Source: an uncultured Verrucomicrobiota bacterium (GTDB taxonomy: Bacteria; Verrucomicrobiota; Verrucomicrobiia; Limisphaerales; AAA164-E04). From it: DNA of 59,498 bases. This document shows positions 44,605-53,999 of this stretch, one piece after another; the first letter of the stretch is position 1, and each line of letters starts with the position of its first letter. The position numbers were made by a program, and so were the translations under genes. The stretch covers positions 1-59,498 of the forward strand of contig CAJXVR010000004.1 in the NCBI GenBank assembly GCA_913061285.1, written 5' to 3'. The notes beneath the pieces are model-generated. The model was not told where the DNA came from and did not search any database. It worked only from the letters and a program-made list of their open reading frames with translations.

Positions 44605-46206
44605 CTAATTGCGAGCCCGCATCTGGGCTTTCCAGGTATCTGGTTTCTCGCTGATATCGCTATCCTCTTCGTAATATTCCTGGAGGGCAATCAGCTGGGC
44701 CTTCAATTGGTTGGCAAGATTGTTGTGCTGGGCCTTGCCGTAGAGATTTGTGAGCTCGTCTGGATCTGTCTTGAGGTCGTAGAGTTCCCATTCGTCTCCA
44801 AACTGATAAAAATGCATTAGCTTATGGCGTTCGGTGCGAATCCCGTAGTGGCGAGGGACCATGTGAACGCTCGGATATTCGTAGTAATGGTAATAGATGC
44901 TCTCGCGCCAATCACTCGGAGATTCTCCTTTGAGGAGAGGAACGAGTGATAGCCCTTGCATGTCGTTGGGAATGCTTGCGCCGGCCATTTCGAGGAAAGT
45001 CTCGGCATAGTCCAGGTTCTGAATCAGATGCTTGTCTCGCGATCCTGGCTTGGTCACGCCCGGCCACTTGGCGATGAAAGGCATCATGAGCGACTCCTCA
45101 TACATCCATCGTTTATCATACCAACCGTGATCTCCGATGTAGAATCCTTGGTCTGAGCTATAGATGACGACGGTATTGTCATCTAGTCCAAGCTCCTTGA
45201 GAGCGCCTCGAAGGGTGCCCATGCTCTCATCGACCCCTTTGATGCAGCGAAGATAGTTTTTTGCGTAGCGCTGAAACTTCCAACGGACTAGCTCTTTTCC
45301 TGAGAGGTTGGCTTTGTGGAACGCTTCGTCTTTGGGACCGTAGGCAGCCCGCCAAACCCCGAGTTGGCTTGGGGTCATTCGCTTCATATTCGCCCAGGCT
45401 GATCGGTCTTGACGTTTCTGTGAGGGCGCTTGGTTGAATCCTGGAACGAGATCAACAAAGAGATCGTAGTTGAGATCCATATGCCTATCTATCTCCAGCT
45501 CTTGGTAGCGGGCCGGTGGGGCGTTGTCTTCCCAGGAGTCAAAGAGTGTGGCGGGCTCAGGAATATCGACGTCATCGTAGAGGTGAAGGTGTCGGAGGGC
45601 TGGCATCCAATTCCGGTGAGGAGCTTTGTGCTGGACCATGAGCATGAAAGGCTTGTCAGAATCTCGCTTTTCCTTGAGCCAATTCACAGCAAGGTCCGTA
45701 ACCAAGTCGGTGCAGTGCCCCTGTAGTTTTCGGCGGCCATCGGGGAAAATCATATCAGGATTGTAGTAGAGCCCTTGGCCTGGAAGAACAGCCCAGTCGT
45801 CGAAGCCTTGTGGGCGTCCCTTGAGGTGGCTTTTGCCGTAAATTGCAGTCTGATAACCCGTTTTCTGGAGGATCTTCGAAAACGTCTGCTGATTCCAATC
45901 GAAGCTGTTTCCGTTATTCATGAAGCCATTCTTGTGGCTGTGCTTGCCGGAAAGAATCACGGCTCTGCTCGGGCCACAAATGGAGTTGGAACAGAAACTC
46001 TTCTCAAAGAGCATGCCCTCACTAGCCAGTTGATCGATGTTGGGTGTGGGATTAATAGATTTTAGCCATCCGTTATAGGCGCCAATGGCATGGGGTGCGT
46101 GATCGTCGCTGAAGACGAATAGGATGTTGGGCCGGTTGTCTTTGGCCTGCGCCAGTGAAACGATCGCTGTGGCGATTGTGAACAGAGTTAGGAGTCTGGT
46201 TTTCAT
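44605..46206 (-). CDS. Secreted formylglycine-dependent sulfatase (iduronate/N-sulfoglucosamine sulfatase-like)
   Basis: 533 residues with a signal peptide (about 1-22, ending SLAQA). The metal site is NILFVFSDDHAPHAIGAYNG, and SNSICGPSRAVILSGKH places the formylglycine precursor at Cys77. YGKSHLKG and YSSDQGFYIGDHGWYDKRW are the later metal and substrate motifs of the branch that includes iduronate-2-sulfatase-like enzymes. It desulfates a carbohydrate in the periplasm or outside. It differs clearly from the other sulfatase in the window and lies alone between fumC and the divergent Rrf2 regulator, with its own terminator. Confidence 0.94.
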   Translation of the reverse strand: MKTRLLTLFTIATAIVSLAQAKDNRPNILFVFSDDHAPHAIGAYNGWLKSINPTPNIDQLASEGMLFEKSFCSNSICGPSRAVILSGKHSHKNGFMNNGNSFDWNQQTFSKILQKTGYQTAIYGKSHLKGRPQGFDDWAVLPGQGLYYNPDMIFPDGRRKLQGHCTDLVTDLAVNWLKEKRDSDKPFMLMVQHKAPHRNWMPALRHLHLYDDVDIPEPATLFDSWEDNAPPARYQELEIDRHMDLNYDLFVDLVPGFNQAPSQKRQDRSAWANMKRMTPSQLGVWRAAYGPKDEAFHKANLSGKELVRWKFQRYAKNYLRCIKGVDESMGTLRGALKELGLDDNTVVIYSSDQGFYIGDHGWYDKRWMYEESLMMPFIAKWPGVTKPGSRDKHLIQNLDYAETFLEMAGASIPNDMQGLSLVPLLKGESPSDWRESIYYHYYEYPSVHMVPRHYGIRTERHKLMHFYQFGDEWELYDLKTDPDELTNLYGKAQHNNLANQLKAQLIALQEYYEEDSDISEKPDTWKAQMRARN

Positions 46207-46338
46207 GTCGTGATTGCTTGGGAAAAGACTATCAATCCAGGGGCTCTCGTCGAGACATTAGGGGAATTTCAACCCCAGTGTTGAGATGACTTCATGGAGT
46301 GTTGCTCCCTAGGTTGGTTTTGCGTTAGCTTTTGAGAA

Positions 46339-46755
46339 GTGAAGCTGACGGTGAAATGTGACTATGCAGCCCGGGCAGTGTTGAGTTTGACTCGACACTA
46401 TGCCTTGGGCCGGGCGGTGCGTGTGGAATCGTTGGCTAAAGAGCAATCAATTCCGCAGAACTATCTGGTTCAAATCTTGATTGAACTGAAGGCGGCCGGG
46501 ATTGTCCGGAGCCAGCGCGGAAAGGATGGGGGCTACCTTCTTGGGCGAGACCCAGGAGAGATTACTTTAGGCGACGTTCTGCGTTGCATTCATGGTGCGG
46601 TGTTTGAACCTCCCCAGGGTGACTCTGCCTGTCCTGAGGAGTTGCGCTTACAGTGGGGCAAGATTCAGTCGGCTTTGGACCACGCGGCTCAGGCAATCAG
46701 TTTTCGGCAGATTGTTGAATCGGCCGGCCGGGATCAGGAGATGTACTATATTTGA
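46339..46755 (+). CDS. Rrf2-family transcriptional regulator without the full cysteine cluster
   Basis: 138 residues from a GTG at 46339. The Rrf2 winged helix is clear: KCDYAARAVLSL at the start, SIPQNYLVQILIELKAAGIV as the recognition region, and SQRGKDGGYLLGRDPGEI. IscR- and NsrR-type members bind a cluster through three cysteines near residues 90-105; here only one (DSACPEE) remains in that loop, so cluster sensing is doubtful. A short palindrome TCTCG-T-CGAGA (46245-46255) lies in the divergent region and could be its operator. It sits 47 bases before the cytochrome/DUF1549 gene and may control it. Confidence 0.88.
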   Translation: MKLTVKCDYAARAVLSLTRHYALGRAVRVESLAKEQSIPQNYLVQILIELKAAGIVRSQRGKDGGYLLGRDPGEITLGDVLRCIHGAVFEPPQGDSACPEELRLQWGKIQSALDHAAQAISFRQIVESAGRDQEMYYI

Positions 46756-46802
46756 CGGAATGGTCCGTTTAAAATGAGTGCGAAGAATTGGAGTGTTGTG
46801 TC

Positions 46803-49151
46803 ATGATTGAGTCCCTTTCGAACTTGGGAATGGCTTGTCAGATTCGTTCGTTGCGATGGATGCTGGTTTGCTTGGTTGTTTGTGGTTCTGTATCTGCTGG
46901 GCCCATCGATTTTAGTCGAGATATCAGGCCTTTGCTTTCTGATCGTTGTTTTTTCTGTCATGGACCTGATGGTGAAGAACGTAAGGCCGACTTGCGATTG
47001 GACTTGGAGGAGGCGGCGAAACTGAGTCGGTCTGGTGTGGCGGCTATTGTTGCCGGAAGCCCAGAGAAAAGCGAATTGATCGCTAGAATCAAGACCCATG
47101 ATCGTGATGATCGCATGCCGCCTGTCGATTCCGGCAAATCACTTTCTGACGAGGAAGTTGCTCTGCTTGAGCGCTGGATTCTTGAGGGGGCTCCTTGGTC
47201 TGATCATTGGGCATACAAGTTGCCCGAACGGAGGCCAGCGCCAGCGACAGAAGAAACTGGTTGGGGACAAAACTGGATTGATGATTGGGTTCTATCGAAA
47301 CTTGAGGAGCGAGCGCTGGCACCTTCCAAGGATGCTGATCCCGTTACCTTGGTGCGTCGGCTCAGTTTTGATCTGACGGGGCTAGTACCTGAGCCCGAGA
47401 CCGTTGCTAGTTTTCAAAATGATCCTAGCCGGCAAGCCTATGGACGATTGGTAGACGCGTTCTTGGAGAGTCCTCAATTTGGCGAACGGATGGCGAGCTA
47501 CTGGCTAGATTTGGTTCGGTATGCAGACACGGTGGGCTATCACGGAGACCAAGATCACAATATCTCTCCCTACCGTGACTATGTGATTGATGCGTTCAAT
47601 GAGAATTTGTCGTTTGATCAGTTCACCATCGAGCAGCTTGCCGGAGACCTTCTGGCTGAGCCAACGATGGATCAGCTGATTGCGACCGGCTACAATCGGC
47701 TCTTGCAAACATCGCACGAAGGCGGTGTTCAGCAGAAAGAGTACTTGGCGATCTATGCTGCCGATCGAGTTCGCAATGTCTCAGGCGTGTGGCTTGGTGC
47801 TACTATGGGTTGCGCTCAGTGTCATGATCACAAGTATGATCCTATCACGAGTAAGGATTTCTACGCGATGCAGGCGTTTTTCTCGGATGTCGATGAGGTG
47901 AAACATTTCAAGAATGGCACCAATAATCTACCGACCCGGCGTGAACCTGAGATCGAAGTTCTAAGTAAGCGTGAGCGCTTAGTTGCGGCGATGATCGATC
48001 GAGAGATTGAGTCAGTATCAAAGAATCTCGTGGTTCCCGGGACCGGAGACGGATCGCTGGAAGGCTCACCCCGTCTAGAGACGCTTCGCGCGCTGAAGAA
48101 ACGAATCGAAGGAACGAAGCGAAAGGTGATGGTGACTCAATCGGTGGAACCCCGAACGATTCGGTTACTGCCAAGGGGGAACTGGCTCGACGATTCGGGA
48201 CCCGTCTTGCAGCCCGCGGTGCCCGAATTCCTAGGAGAACTCAAGGGTGCGGCAGATCAACGATCTACCCGGCTTGACCTAGCACGATGGTTGACGGATG
48301 CCGAAAACGGAGCTGGCTTACTGACCGCTCGCGTCTTTGTGAATCGATTCTGGTTTCTCATGTTTGGCTCCGGTCTTTCTCGGTCGCTGGATGATTTTGG
48401 AGGGCAAGGGGAACCGCCATACCATGGAGAGTTACTCGATCAGTTAGCCATTGAATTTGTTGATAGTGGTTGGGATGTGAAGCACATCTTTCGATTGATC
48501 GCTGGCAGCCGAACCTACCGTCAGGACTCGTTGGAAACCGAAGGCTTGAGAACAAGAGATCCCTACAATCAGCTCTTGGCCAGGCAGGCACGTTTCCGTC
48601 TTCCTGCTGAAGCCGTTCGAGATTCGCTGTTGCAGATTAGCGGGCTCTTGAATCACGAAATCGGCGGTGCGAGTGTGAAGCCCTATCAACCCGAGGGATA
48701 CTATCGACACCTCAATTTTCCGCCCCGCAAATACAAGGCACATTCAGACGGGCAGCAGTGGCGTCGTGGGGTTTACGTTCACTGGCAGCGACAATTCTTG
48801 CATCCGATGATGGCCGCGTTTGATGCGCCATCGCGCGAAGAGTGCACGTCCCAACGACCGGCATCTAATACGCCGGTTGCTGCCTTGGTCCTGCTGAATG
48901 ATCCGAGTTTTGTTGAGGCGGCTGAGGCCTTCGCCAAGCGGATTATGGAATTTGGTGGTCCCGAGCCGGAGGGGCGGTTGAGGTTTGCCTTTCAGCAAGC
49001 GCTCTCTCGGGACCCAGATGAGACAGAAATTGAAATTCTGAGCCGGCTCTTGTCGGGACCGGGCAACGATCTCGGCGAGTCGGAGAAACAGCATTGGGTC
49101 AGTGTGGCCCGTGCAATCTTGAATTTGAGTGAGGCCATTACAAGGCACTAG
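46803..49151 (+). CDS. Cytochrome c (PSCyt1) - DUF1549 - DUF1553 secreted protein
   Basis: 782 residues from the ATG at 46803; an in-frame TTG at 46788 is less likely. A signal segment (about 10-33) is followed by a c-type haem site CFFCH (Cys49, Cys52, His53) in the PSCyt1 domain (RDIRPLLSDRCFFCHGPDG, later DRMPPVDSGKSLSDEE). DUF1549 comes next (about 155-360, LRFSFDLTGLVP-like, SHEGGVQQKEYLAIYAADR and CAQCHDHKYDPI, which holds another CxxCH). DUF1553 (about 500-760, RVFVNRFWFLMFGSGLS...PYHGELLDQLA) closes it. This architecture is a hallmark of Planctomycetes and Verrucomicrobia, and its function is unproven. The protein is shorter than many relatives (about 1000 residues). The DUF1501 gene follows 30 bases later. 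Confidence 0.92.
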   Translation: MIESLSNLGMACQIRSLRWMLVCLVVCGSVSAGPIDFSRDIRPLLSDRCFFCHGPDGEERKADLRLDLEEAAKLSRSGVAAIVAGSPEKSELIARIKTHDRDDRMPPVDSGKSLSDEEVALLERWILEGAPWSDHWAYKLPERRPAPATEETGWGQNWIDDWVLSKLEERALAPSKDADPVTLVRRLSFDLTGLVPEPETVASFQNDPSRQAYGRLVDAFLESPQFGERMASYWLDLVRYADTVGYHGDQDHNISPYRDYVIDAFNENLSFDQFTIEQLAGDLLAEPTMDQLIATGYNRLLQTSHEGGVQQKEYLAIYAADRVRNVSGVWLGATMGCAQCHDHKYDPITSKDFYAMQAFFSDVDEVKHFKNGTNNLPTRREPEIEVLSKRERLVAAMIDREIESVSKNLVVPGTGDGSLEGSPRLETLRALKKRIEGTKRKVMVTQSVEPRTIRLLPRGNWLDDSGPVLQPAVPEFLGELKGAADQRSTRLDLARWLTDAENGAGLLTARVFVNRFWFLMFGSGLSRSLDDFGGQGEPPYHGELLDQLAIEFVDSGWDVKHIFRLIAGSRTYRQDSLETEGLRTRDPYNQLLARQARFRLPAEAVRDSLLQISGLLNHEIGGASVKPYQPEGYYRHLNFPPRKYKAHSDGQQWRRGVYVHWQRQFLHPMMAAFDAPSREECTSQRPASNTPVAALVLLNDPSFVEAAEAFAKRIMEFGGPEPEGRLRFAFQQALSRDPDETEIEILSRLLSGPGNDLGESEKQHWVSVARAILNLSEAITRH

Positions 49152-49181
49152 TGAGATGTTGGTTGAGTATTTGGACAAGGC

Positions 49182-50597
49182 ATGAACGAGCAGAAAATCA
49201 ATCGTCGGACCTTCTTGCAGCGGTCTGGCTTGAATCTAGGAACCGCTGCCCTTGCATCGTTGATTGGAGCAGAGCGGCCGAAGGTCTTAGGATCGACTAC
49301 TGGAGTGCCGGGACTTCCTCACCACTTCGCCCGGGCAAAGCGGGTTATTTTTCTTTGTATGGCGGGAGGTCCATCTCACTTGGAAACCTTCGACTACAAG
49401 CCGACTCTCGCAGCCCTCGATGGCAAACCGATGCCCGATTCCTATACGAAAGGGCAACCGATCGCTCAATTGCAAGGGACGGCCTTAAAATGCCAAGGCC
49501 CACTAACGCAGTTCAAGCGCTATGGGCAAAGTGGACAGCTTGTTAGTGATTTCCTGCCTTGGCACGCCAAGATGGCCGACGAAATAGCCGTTGTCAGGTC
49601 CATGGTGACGGAGCAGATCAATCATGATCCAGCCCATACCTTCATGAACACAGGGACGGGGATCAGCGGGCGCCCATCAATGGGTTCCTGGATTAACTAT
49701 GGTCTTGGGAGTGAATCATCGGACCTGCCCGGATTCGTCGTTTTGACGAGTGTCGGGGGGAGGAATCCGCAGCCTATCGCATCACGTCAGTGGTCGTCTG
49801 GGTTTCTACCGAGTCGATACCAAGGCGTAGAATTTCAGGCGAGCGGGGATCCAGTCAACTACGTGAAGAGTCCAAAAAACGTGACGACGCTGCAACAGGG
49901 CAAGCTCGTCAAGACGATCAATCAGTTGAACATGCATCGGAATCGTCGGTTGCAAGACCCGGAAGTTGAGACCCGTGTTGCTGCCTACGAGATGGCTTTT
50001 CGGATGCAAATGTCCGTCCCCGAATTGATGGATGTTTCTGGAGAGCCGGAGCATATACTGGAGATGTACGGGGCGAATCCAGGAGACGGCTCCTACGCGT
50101 CAAATTGCTTGCTCGCGCGGCGTTTGGCGGAGCGAGGGGTAAGGTTTATTCAGCTCTATCATCGTGGGTGGGATCATCATGGCGACCTCGTGAAGTATAT
50201 GAATACGTGCTGTGGATTGACCGACAAACCAACGTGGGCATTGCTAACGGATCTAAAGCAACGAGGTATGTTAGACGACACGCTGATCGTTTGGGGAGGC
50301 GAGTTTGGTCGAACCCCGATGTATCAAGGAAAAGGAGGGCCAGGACGGGATCATCATATCAAAGGGTTTTCCATGTGGCTTGCTGGGGGCGGAGTGAAAG
50401 GTGGAAGTCAATACGGGGCGACTGATGATTTAGGCTATCATGCGGTGGAGGACATTGTCCATGTGCGTGACTTGCATGCGACCATGTTGCATTTGCTAGG
50501 AATCGATCATCGGCACTTTTCTGTTCCCTTCCAAGGGCTTGATATGCGCCTGACAGGCGTGGAATCCTCTCGAGTGGTCAATGGAATCCTGAGTTAG
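49182..50597 (+). CDS. DUF1501 family protein with Tat signal
   Basis: 471 residues. The N-terminus INRRTFLQRSGLNLGTAAL carries a twin-arginine motif, so it is exported folded. DUF1501 landmarks include FLCMAGGPSHLETFDYKP, RSMVTEQINHDPAHTFMNTG, FIQLYHRGWDHHGDL, VWGGEFGRTPMYQGKGGPG and HLLGIDHRHFSVPFQG, rich in conserved His and Asp like the alkaline-phosphatase/sulfatase fold to which the family is related. It follows the cytochrome/DUF1549/DUF1553 gene by 30 bases, the standard PVC pair. The biochemical role is unknown; a link to polysaccharide use is often suggested. Confidence 0.93.
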   Translation: MNEQKINRRTFLQRSGLNLGTAALASLIGAERPKVLGSTTGVPGLPHHFARAKRVIFLCMAGGPSHLETFDYKPTLAALDGKPMPDSYTKGQPIAQLQGTALKCQGPLTQFKRYGQSGQLVSDFLPWHAKMADEIAVVRSMVTEQINHDPAHTFMNTGTGISGRPSMGSWINYGLGSESSDLPGFVVLTSVGGRNPQPIASRQWSSGFLPSRYQGVEFQASGDPVNYVKSPKNVTTLQQGKLVKTINQLNMHRNRRLQDPEVETRVAAYEMAFRMQMSVPELMDVSGEPEHILEMYGANPGDGSYASNCLLARRLAERGVRFIQLYHRGWDHHGDLVKYMNTCCGLTDKPTWALLTDLKQRGMLDDTLIVWGGEFGRTPMYQGKGGPGRDHHIKGFSMWLAGGGVKGGSQYGATDDLGYHAVEDIVHVRDLHATMLHLLGIDHRHFSVPFQGLDMRLTGVESSRVVNGILS

Positions 50598-50724
50598 GCG
50601 AGTGATTTGCGTCCCGGTCCGCTGCTGGAGGCGATTGCCTCGGCAGATGGATTCAAATTGGGGCTATCGAAGGCAGTTTCCGCTTTTTTGCTTTCGCGAG
50701 TCCGGCTAGTTTGTTCCTACTTAT

Positions 50725-52140
50725 ATGGGTTTACGCTTATTCAATACTCTTGCTCGGCAGACGGAATCGTTTGAGCCGCTCGATCCAGACGGGAAGCAAG
50801 TTCGTCTTTATTGCTGTGGTCCAACGGTTCACGATTTCGCTCACATCGGAAACTTTCGAACCTTCGTTCTGACCGATCTCCTCTGCCGTTACCTCCGCTT
50901 TCGTGATTATGATGTCACACATGTGATGAATATCACCGATGTGGAGGACAAGATTATTGCACGAGTTAAGGAGGCTGGGGTGCCTCTTCGGGAATACACC
51001 TCCAAGTATGAGACGGCATTCTTTGAAGATCTCGCAGCCCTGGGGTGCGCTTCTCCTCAGCATGTCCCTCATGCCACTGATTATATCCCAGAGATCATCG
51101 ATCTTATCAGCAAGCTGGTTGAACGCGGGATTGCCTACCGCACGTCAGACGGGTCGGTCTACTTCAGTATCCAAAAATATAAAGACCTCGGACACGTCTA
51201 CGGTCAGTTGACGAAAGTCGATTTTGAGCAAATGCGGCCTGGAGCCCGTGTGACGGACGATGAGTATGAAAAAGATGCCGTTGCAGATTTTGCACTGTGG
51301 AAAGCGCGGGTTGCCGGGGACGGCGACGTTTTCTGGGAAAGCCCCTGGGGAGAAGGGCGTCCGGGGTGGCATGTCGAATGTAGTGCCATGAGTATGAAAC
51401 TCCTTGGCCCAAGCTTTGACCTTCATCTGGGGGGAGAAGACTTAGTCTTTCCTCACCATGAAGATGAGATTGCCCAGAGTGAAGGAGGCTGTCAGCACCA
51501 GGGGGGGGATAAATTCGTTCGTTACTGGGTGCATGGGGCCCACTTGCTGGTGGAGGGAAAGAAGATGTCGAAATCCCTGGGGAACTTTTTCACGCTGAGA
51601 GATCTGTTGGAACAGGGATACACTGGAAGAGAAGTGCGGTTCGTACTGATTTCATCTCATTACCGGGAGACCTTTAACTTCACCATCGATGGACTAAAGG
51701 GAGGTAAAACCGCCCTTCGACGAATTGATGATTGTGTCGAAAAGTTGGAAAGCTTAGCTGGTGGTGGGGAGGCGTCTGCGGATCCTGAACTACTCAAAAA
51801 CTTTACCGAAGCGCTTGACGATGACCTTAATGTTTCGTCTGGCTGGGCTGTGATCTTTGACTGGGTTCGCGAAATGAACCGGAAGATGAATGATCAGTCT
51901 CTAGGTGCTGAGCTAGCCGCTGCGAACCTTGCCGCATGGCGCAAGATTGAAGAGGCGCTTGGGATTAAGGGAGAGGCTGGTGACGACACTCCGAAAGAGA
52001 TTCTTGATCTGATGAGTGAGCGGCAAGAAGTACGCAAACAGAAGAACTTTCAGCGGGCTGATGAGATTCGGGATGAGTTGCTTGCAGCGGGGTGGACCAT
52101 CGAAGACACTCCTGAAGGGCCGCGTGCAAAGCGAGCTTGA
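50725..52140 (+). CDS. cysS: Cysteinyl-tRNA synthetase
   Basis: 471 residues, normal for the family. It charges tRNA-Cys. Class I motifs are HIGN (FAHIGNFRTFVLTD) and KKMSKSLGNFFTL. Zinc-site cysteines and histidines are in LYCCGPTVHD, HVECSAMS and FPHHEDEIAQSEG. The anticodon-end helices run to the C-terminus (RQEVRKQKNFQRADEIRDEL). The DUF1573-dihaem gene starts 63 bases downstream and tmk later, giving a probable housekeeping operon. Confidence 0.98.
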   Translation: MGLRLFNTLARQTESFEPLDPDGKQVRLYCCGPTVHDFAHIGNFRTFVLTDLLCRYLRFRDYDVTHVMNITDVEDKIIARVKEAGVPLREYTSKYETAFFEDLAALGCASPQHVPHATDYIPEIIDLISKLVERGIAYRTSDGSVYFSIQKYKDLGHVYGQLTKVDFEQMRPGARVTDDEYEKDAVADFALWKARVAGDGDVFWESPWGEGRPGWHVECSAMSMKLLGPSFDLHLGGEDLVFPHHEDEIAQSEGGCQHQGGDKFVRYWVHGAHLLVEGKKMSKSLGNFFTLRDLLEQGYTGREVRFVLISSHYRETFNFTIDGLKGGKTALRRIDDCVEKLESLAGGGEASADPELLKNFTEALDDDLNVSSGWAVIFDWVREMNRKMNDQSLGAELAAANLAAWRKIEEALGIKGEAGDDTPKEILDLMSERQEVRKQKNFQRADEIRDELLAAGWTIEDTPEGPRAKRA

Positions 52141-52203
52141 ATTTTGCGCTTGGGTAGTTCAGCGTGTGGAGAATTGAAGATTGGGAACAGATTGTTCGTT
52201 GAG

Positions 52204-53154
52204 ATGAAATATTTAAGTCGTTACGCTGTGGTGTCTCTCCTCCTTTGTTGTATTGGAGGCGTCACAGCACAAAAGGCCGCAGAGAACAAGAATGCCGGCA
52301 AGCCTGCAGCGCAAGTGCCCTATCAGGTTCCAACCCCTCTTCGTCCTCCCGCTGTTCAAAAACCGGCAACCCAAAGGGCAACCCCAACCCGGTATCGGCA
52401 GTATTCTGAGGACAAGACGCTCACTTATGATGCAACGATCAAGGAGATATATCCCGATCCAGGTGTGGAGACAGGGGAACTTTTTTTTCACGTAAAGAAT
52501 GAATCGAAGAAGCCGGTTACGATCACTCAGATTCGCCCTTCTTGTGGTTGTACCTTAGCAGAGAGCCCTGATCTCCCTTGGATTCTCAATCCTGGTGATG
52601 GCGATCGAATTAATCTTTCAATCAATCTTAAAGGGAAGCGTGGTACGTTAACCAAATCGGTCTCAGTTTATAGTACCGCAGGGCGAAAATACCTGACGTT
52701 CAAGGTGCACTTGTCCAATCCTACGGCGGACGGAAAGAATGGCAAACTTGCTAAGATGACGATGAGTGATCGTTTGCGAAATATGCAAATTGCTGCCAAG
52801 GACAGACAGGCGGTCTTCAAGAACAATTGCAAATCTTGTCACTACGACGCTGCTTTGAATAAGAAGGGAGAGGATTTGTTTGTCGCAGCCTGCGGCATTT
52901 GTCATGAGACTCCAAATCGAGCCACGATGGTGCCAGACCTTTCGATTGCCAAGGCTGGTATCAAGCGGGACGAAGCCTATTGGAGTCTTTGGATTACTCA
53001 TGGAAAAGCCGGGACGCTCATGCCTGCTTTTCATCAGGGGCAAGGTGGTCCGCTTACCAACGATCAAATCAAGGATCTGTCGTCTTATATGGTACAACGA
53101 TTTCCGAATGCCCCTGCCGATGCGAAGACTGCTCCCGTTACGATCAAGCAATAA
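52204..53154 (+). CDS. DUF1573 domain fused to a c-type cytochrome with two CxxCH sites
   Basis: 316 residues from the ATG at 52204; the frame is open further upstream but a signal peptide starts here (about 1-22, ending GGVTAQ). A proline-rich linker (37-56) leads to a DUF1573 immunoglobulin-like domain (about 75-172, with the hallmark RPSCGCT at 112-117). A cytochrome c domain (about 195-300) has two closely spaced haem sites, CKSCH (209-213) and CGICH (230-234), and a Met273 in GTLMPAF that could be an axial ligand. Two sites in about 100 residues suggest a compact dihaem electron carrier. It lies between cysS and tmk; its redox partner is unknown. Confidence 0.82.
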   Translation: MKYLSRYAVVSLLLCCIGGVTAQKAAENKNAGKPAAQVPYQVPTPLRPPAVQKPATQRATPTRYRQYSEDKTLTYDATIKEIYPDPGVETGELFFHVKNESKKPVTITQIRPSCGCTLAESPDLPWILNPGDGDRINLSINLKGKRGTLTKSVSVYSTAGRKYLTFKVHLSNPTADGKNGKLAKMTMSDRLRNMQIAAKDRQAVFKNNCKSCHYDAALNKKGEDLFVAACGICHETPNRATMVPDLSIAKAGIKRDEAYWSLWITHGKAGTLMPAFHQGQGGPLTNDQIKDLSSYMVQRFPNAPADAKTAPVTIKQ

Positions 53155-53222
53155 CGGCAATTTCAGAAAACACTTCTTGCGCTCACTGTGGGAGGGGTTT
53201 GCCGTTTTGATGTGAATCTGTG

Positions 53223-53870
53223 ATGCGACAAGGGAGCTTCATTACGTTTGAGGGTACGGAAGGCGCAGGAAAGTCTACTCAAATACGGATTCTCGAACAC
53301 CGCTTGAAGGATTCTGGTTTCGACGTTTGCTCTGTGCGAGAGCCGGGAGGCACCCAGGCCGGCGAACGGATTCGCGAAATCCTGAAAGATCCTGATCTCA
53401 AGGGGCAGCTCACACCTGAGGCGGAGCTATTTTTAGTGAGTGCCTGTCGGGCCGAACTCGTCCGGAGTGTCATTCGACCGGCGCTAAAAGCAGGTAAGAT
53501 TGTCCTCTGTGATCGTTTCTTTGATTCTACTCTCGCCTATCAAGGCTTTGGTCGCGGACTGGATCTGGCGCAATTGCAGGCGATTATCGGCTACTCAGTC
53601 GGTGAAACTCGCCCAGATCTGACCCTTTTTATTGATATCCCTTTAGATGTCAGTCTTCTTCGCCGGTCGGCTCGAGCTCAAGCTGCGAGCGGTGAGCCAA
53701 CGACTGATCGCTTCGAATTATCAGGGGATGGATTTTTCACAAGAGTTGAGAATGGATTTCGAGAACTTGCGGCCATGGCTCCCGAGCGTATTCGGTCAAT
53801 CGATGGGCAGGGGAGTCAAGATGAGGTTGCTGCGCTCATTTGGGATGCGGTGGTGAAACTGCGACTCTAG
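53223..53870 (+). CDS. tmk: Thymidylate kinase
   Basis: 215 residues from the ATG at 53223 (a GTG one codon upstream is also open). It makes dTDP from dTMP. The P-loop is FEGTEGAGKSTQ, the substrate loop is VREPGGTQAGERIR, the DR motif is LCDRFFDSTLAYQG, and the lid (RRSARAQAASGEPTTDRFE) carries arginine in the style of E. coli Tmk. It is last in the cysS-DUF1573-tmk set, followed by a two-way terminator. Confidence 0.97.
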   Translation: MRQGSFITFEGTEGAGKSTQIRILEHRLKDSGFDVCSVREPGGTQAGERIREILKDPDLKGQLTPEAELFLVSACRAELVRSVIRPALKAGKIVLCDRFFDSTLAYQGFGRGLDLAQLQAIIGYSVGETRPDLTLFIDIPLDVSLLRRSARAQAASGEPTTDRFELSGDGFFTRVENGFRELAAMAPERIRSIDGQGSQDEVAALIWDAVVKLRL

Positions 53871-53939
53871 TCGGAGGAAGCCCTGATCGACCGTTCGATC
53901 CAAATCACGGTTTATTGCTTGAAGGGTTCATTAAACTAG

Positions 53940-53971
53940 AAACGCCCGATTGCGTTAGCAATCGGGCGTTT
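53940..53971. terminator. Bidirectional terminator between tmk and the nifJ-type gene
   Basis: AAACGCCCGATTGC (53940-53953) pairs perfectly with GCAATCGGGCGTTT (53958-53971) over a 4-base loop, with A and T tracts at the ends. The two flanking genes converge, so it can serve both. Confidence 0.88.
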
Positions 53972-53999
53972 GTGTCAGTGATTAATGACCCTGTTGGGG

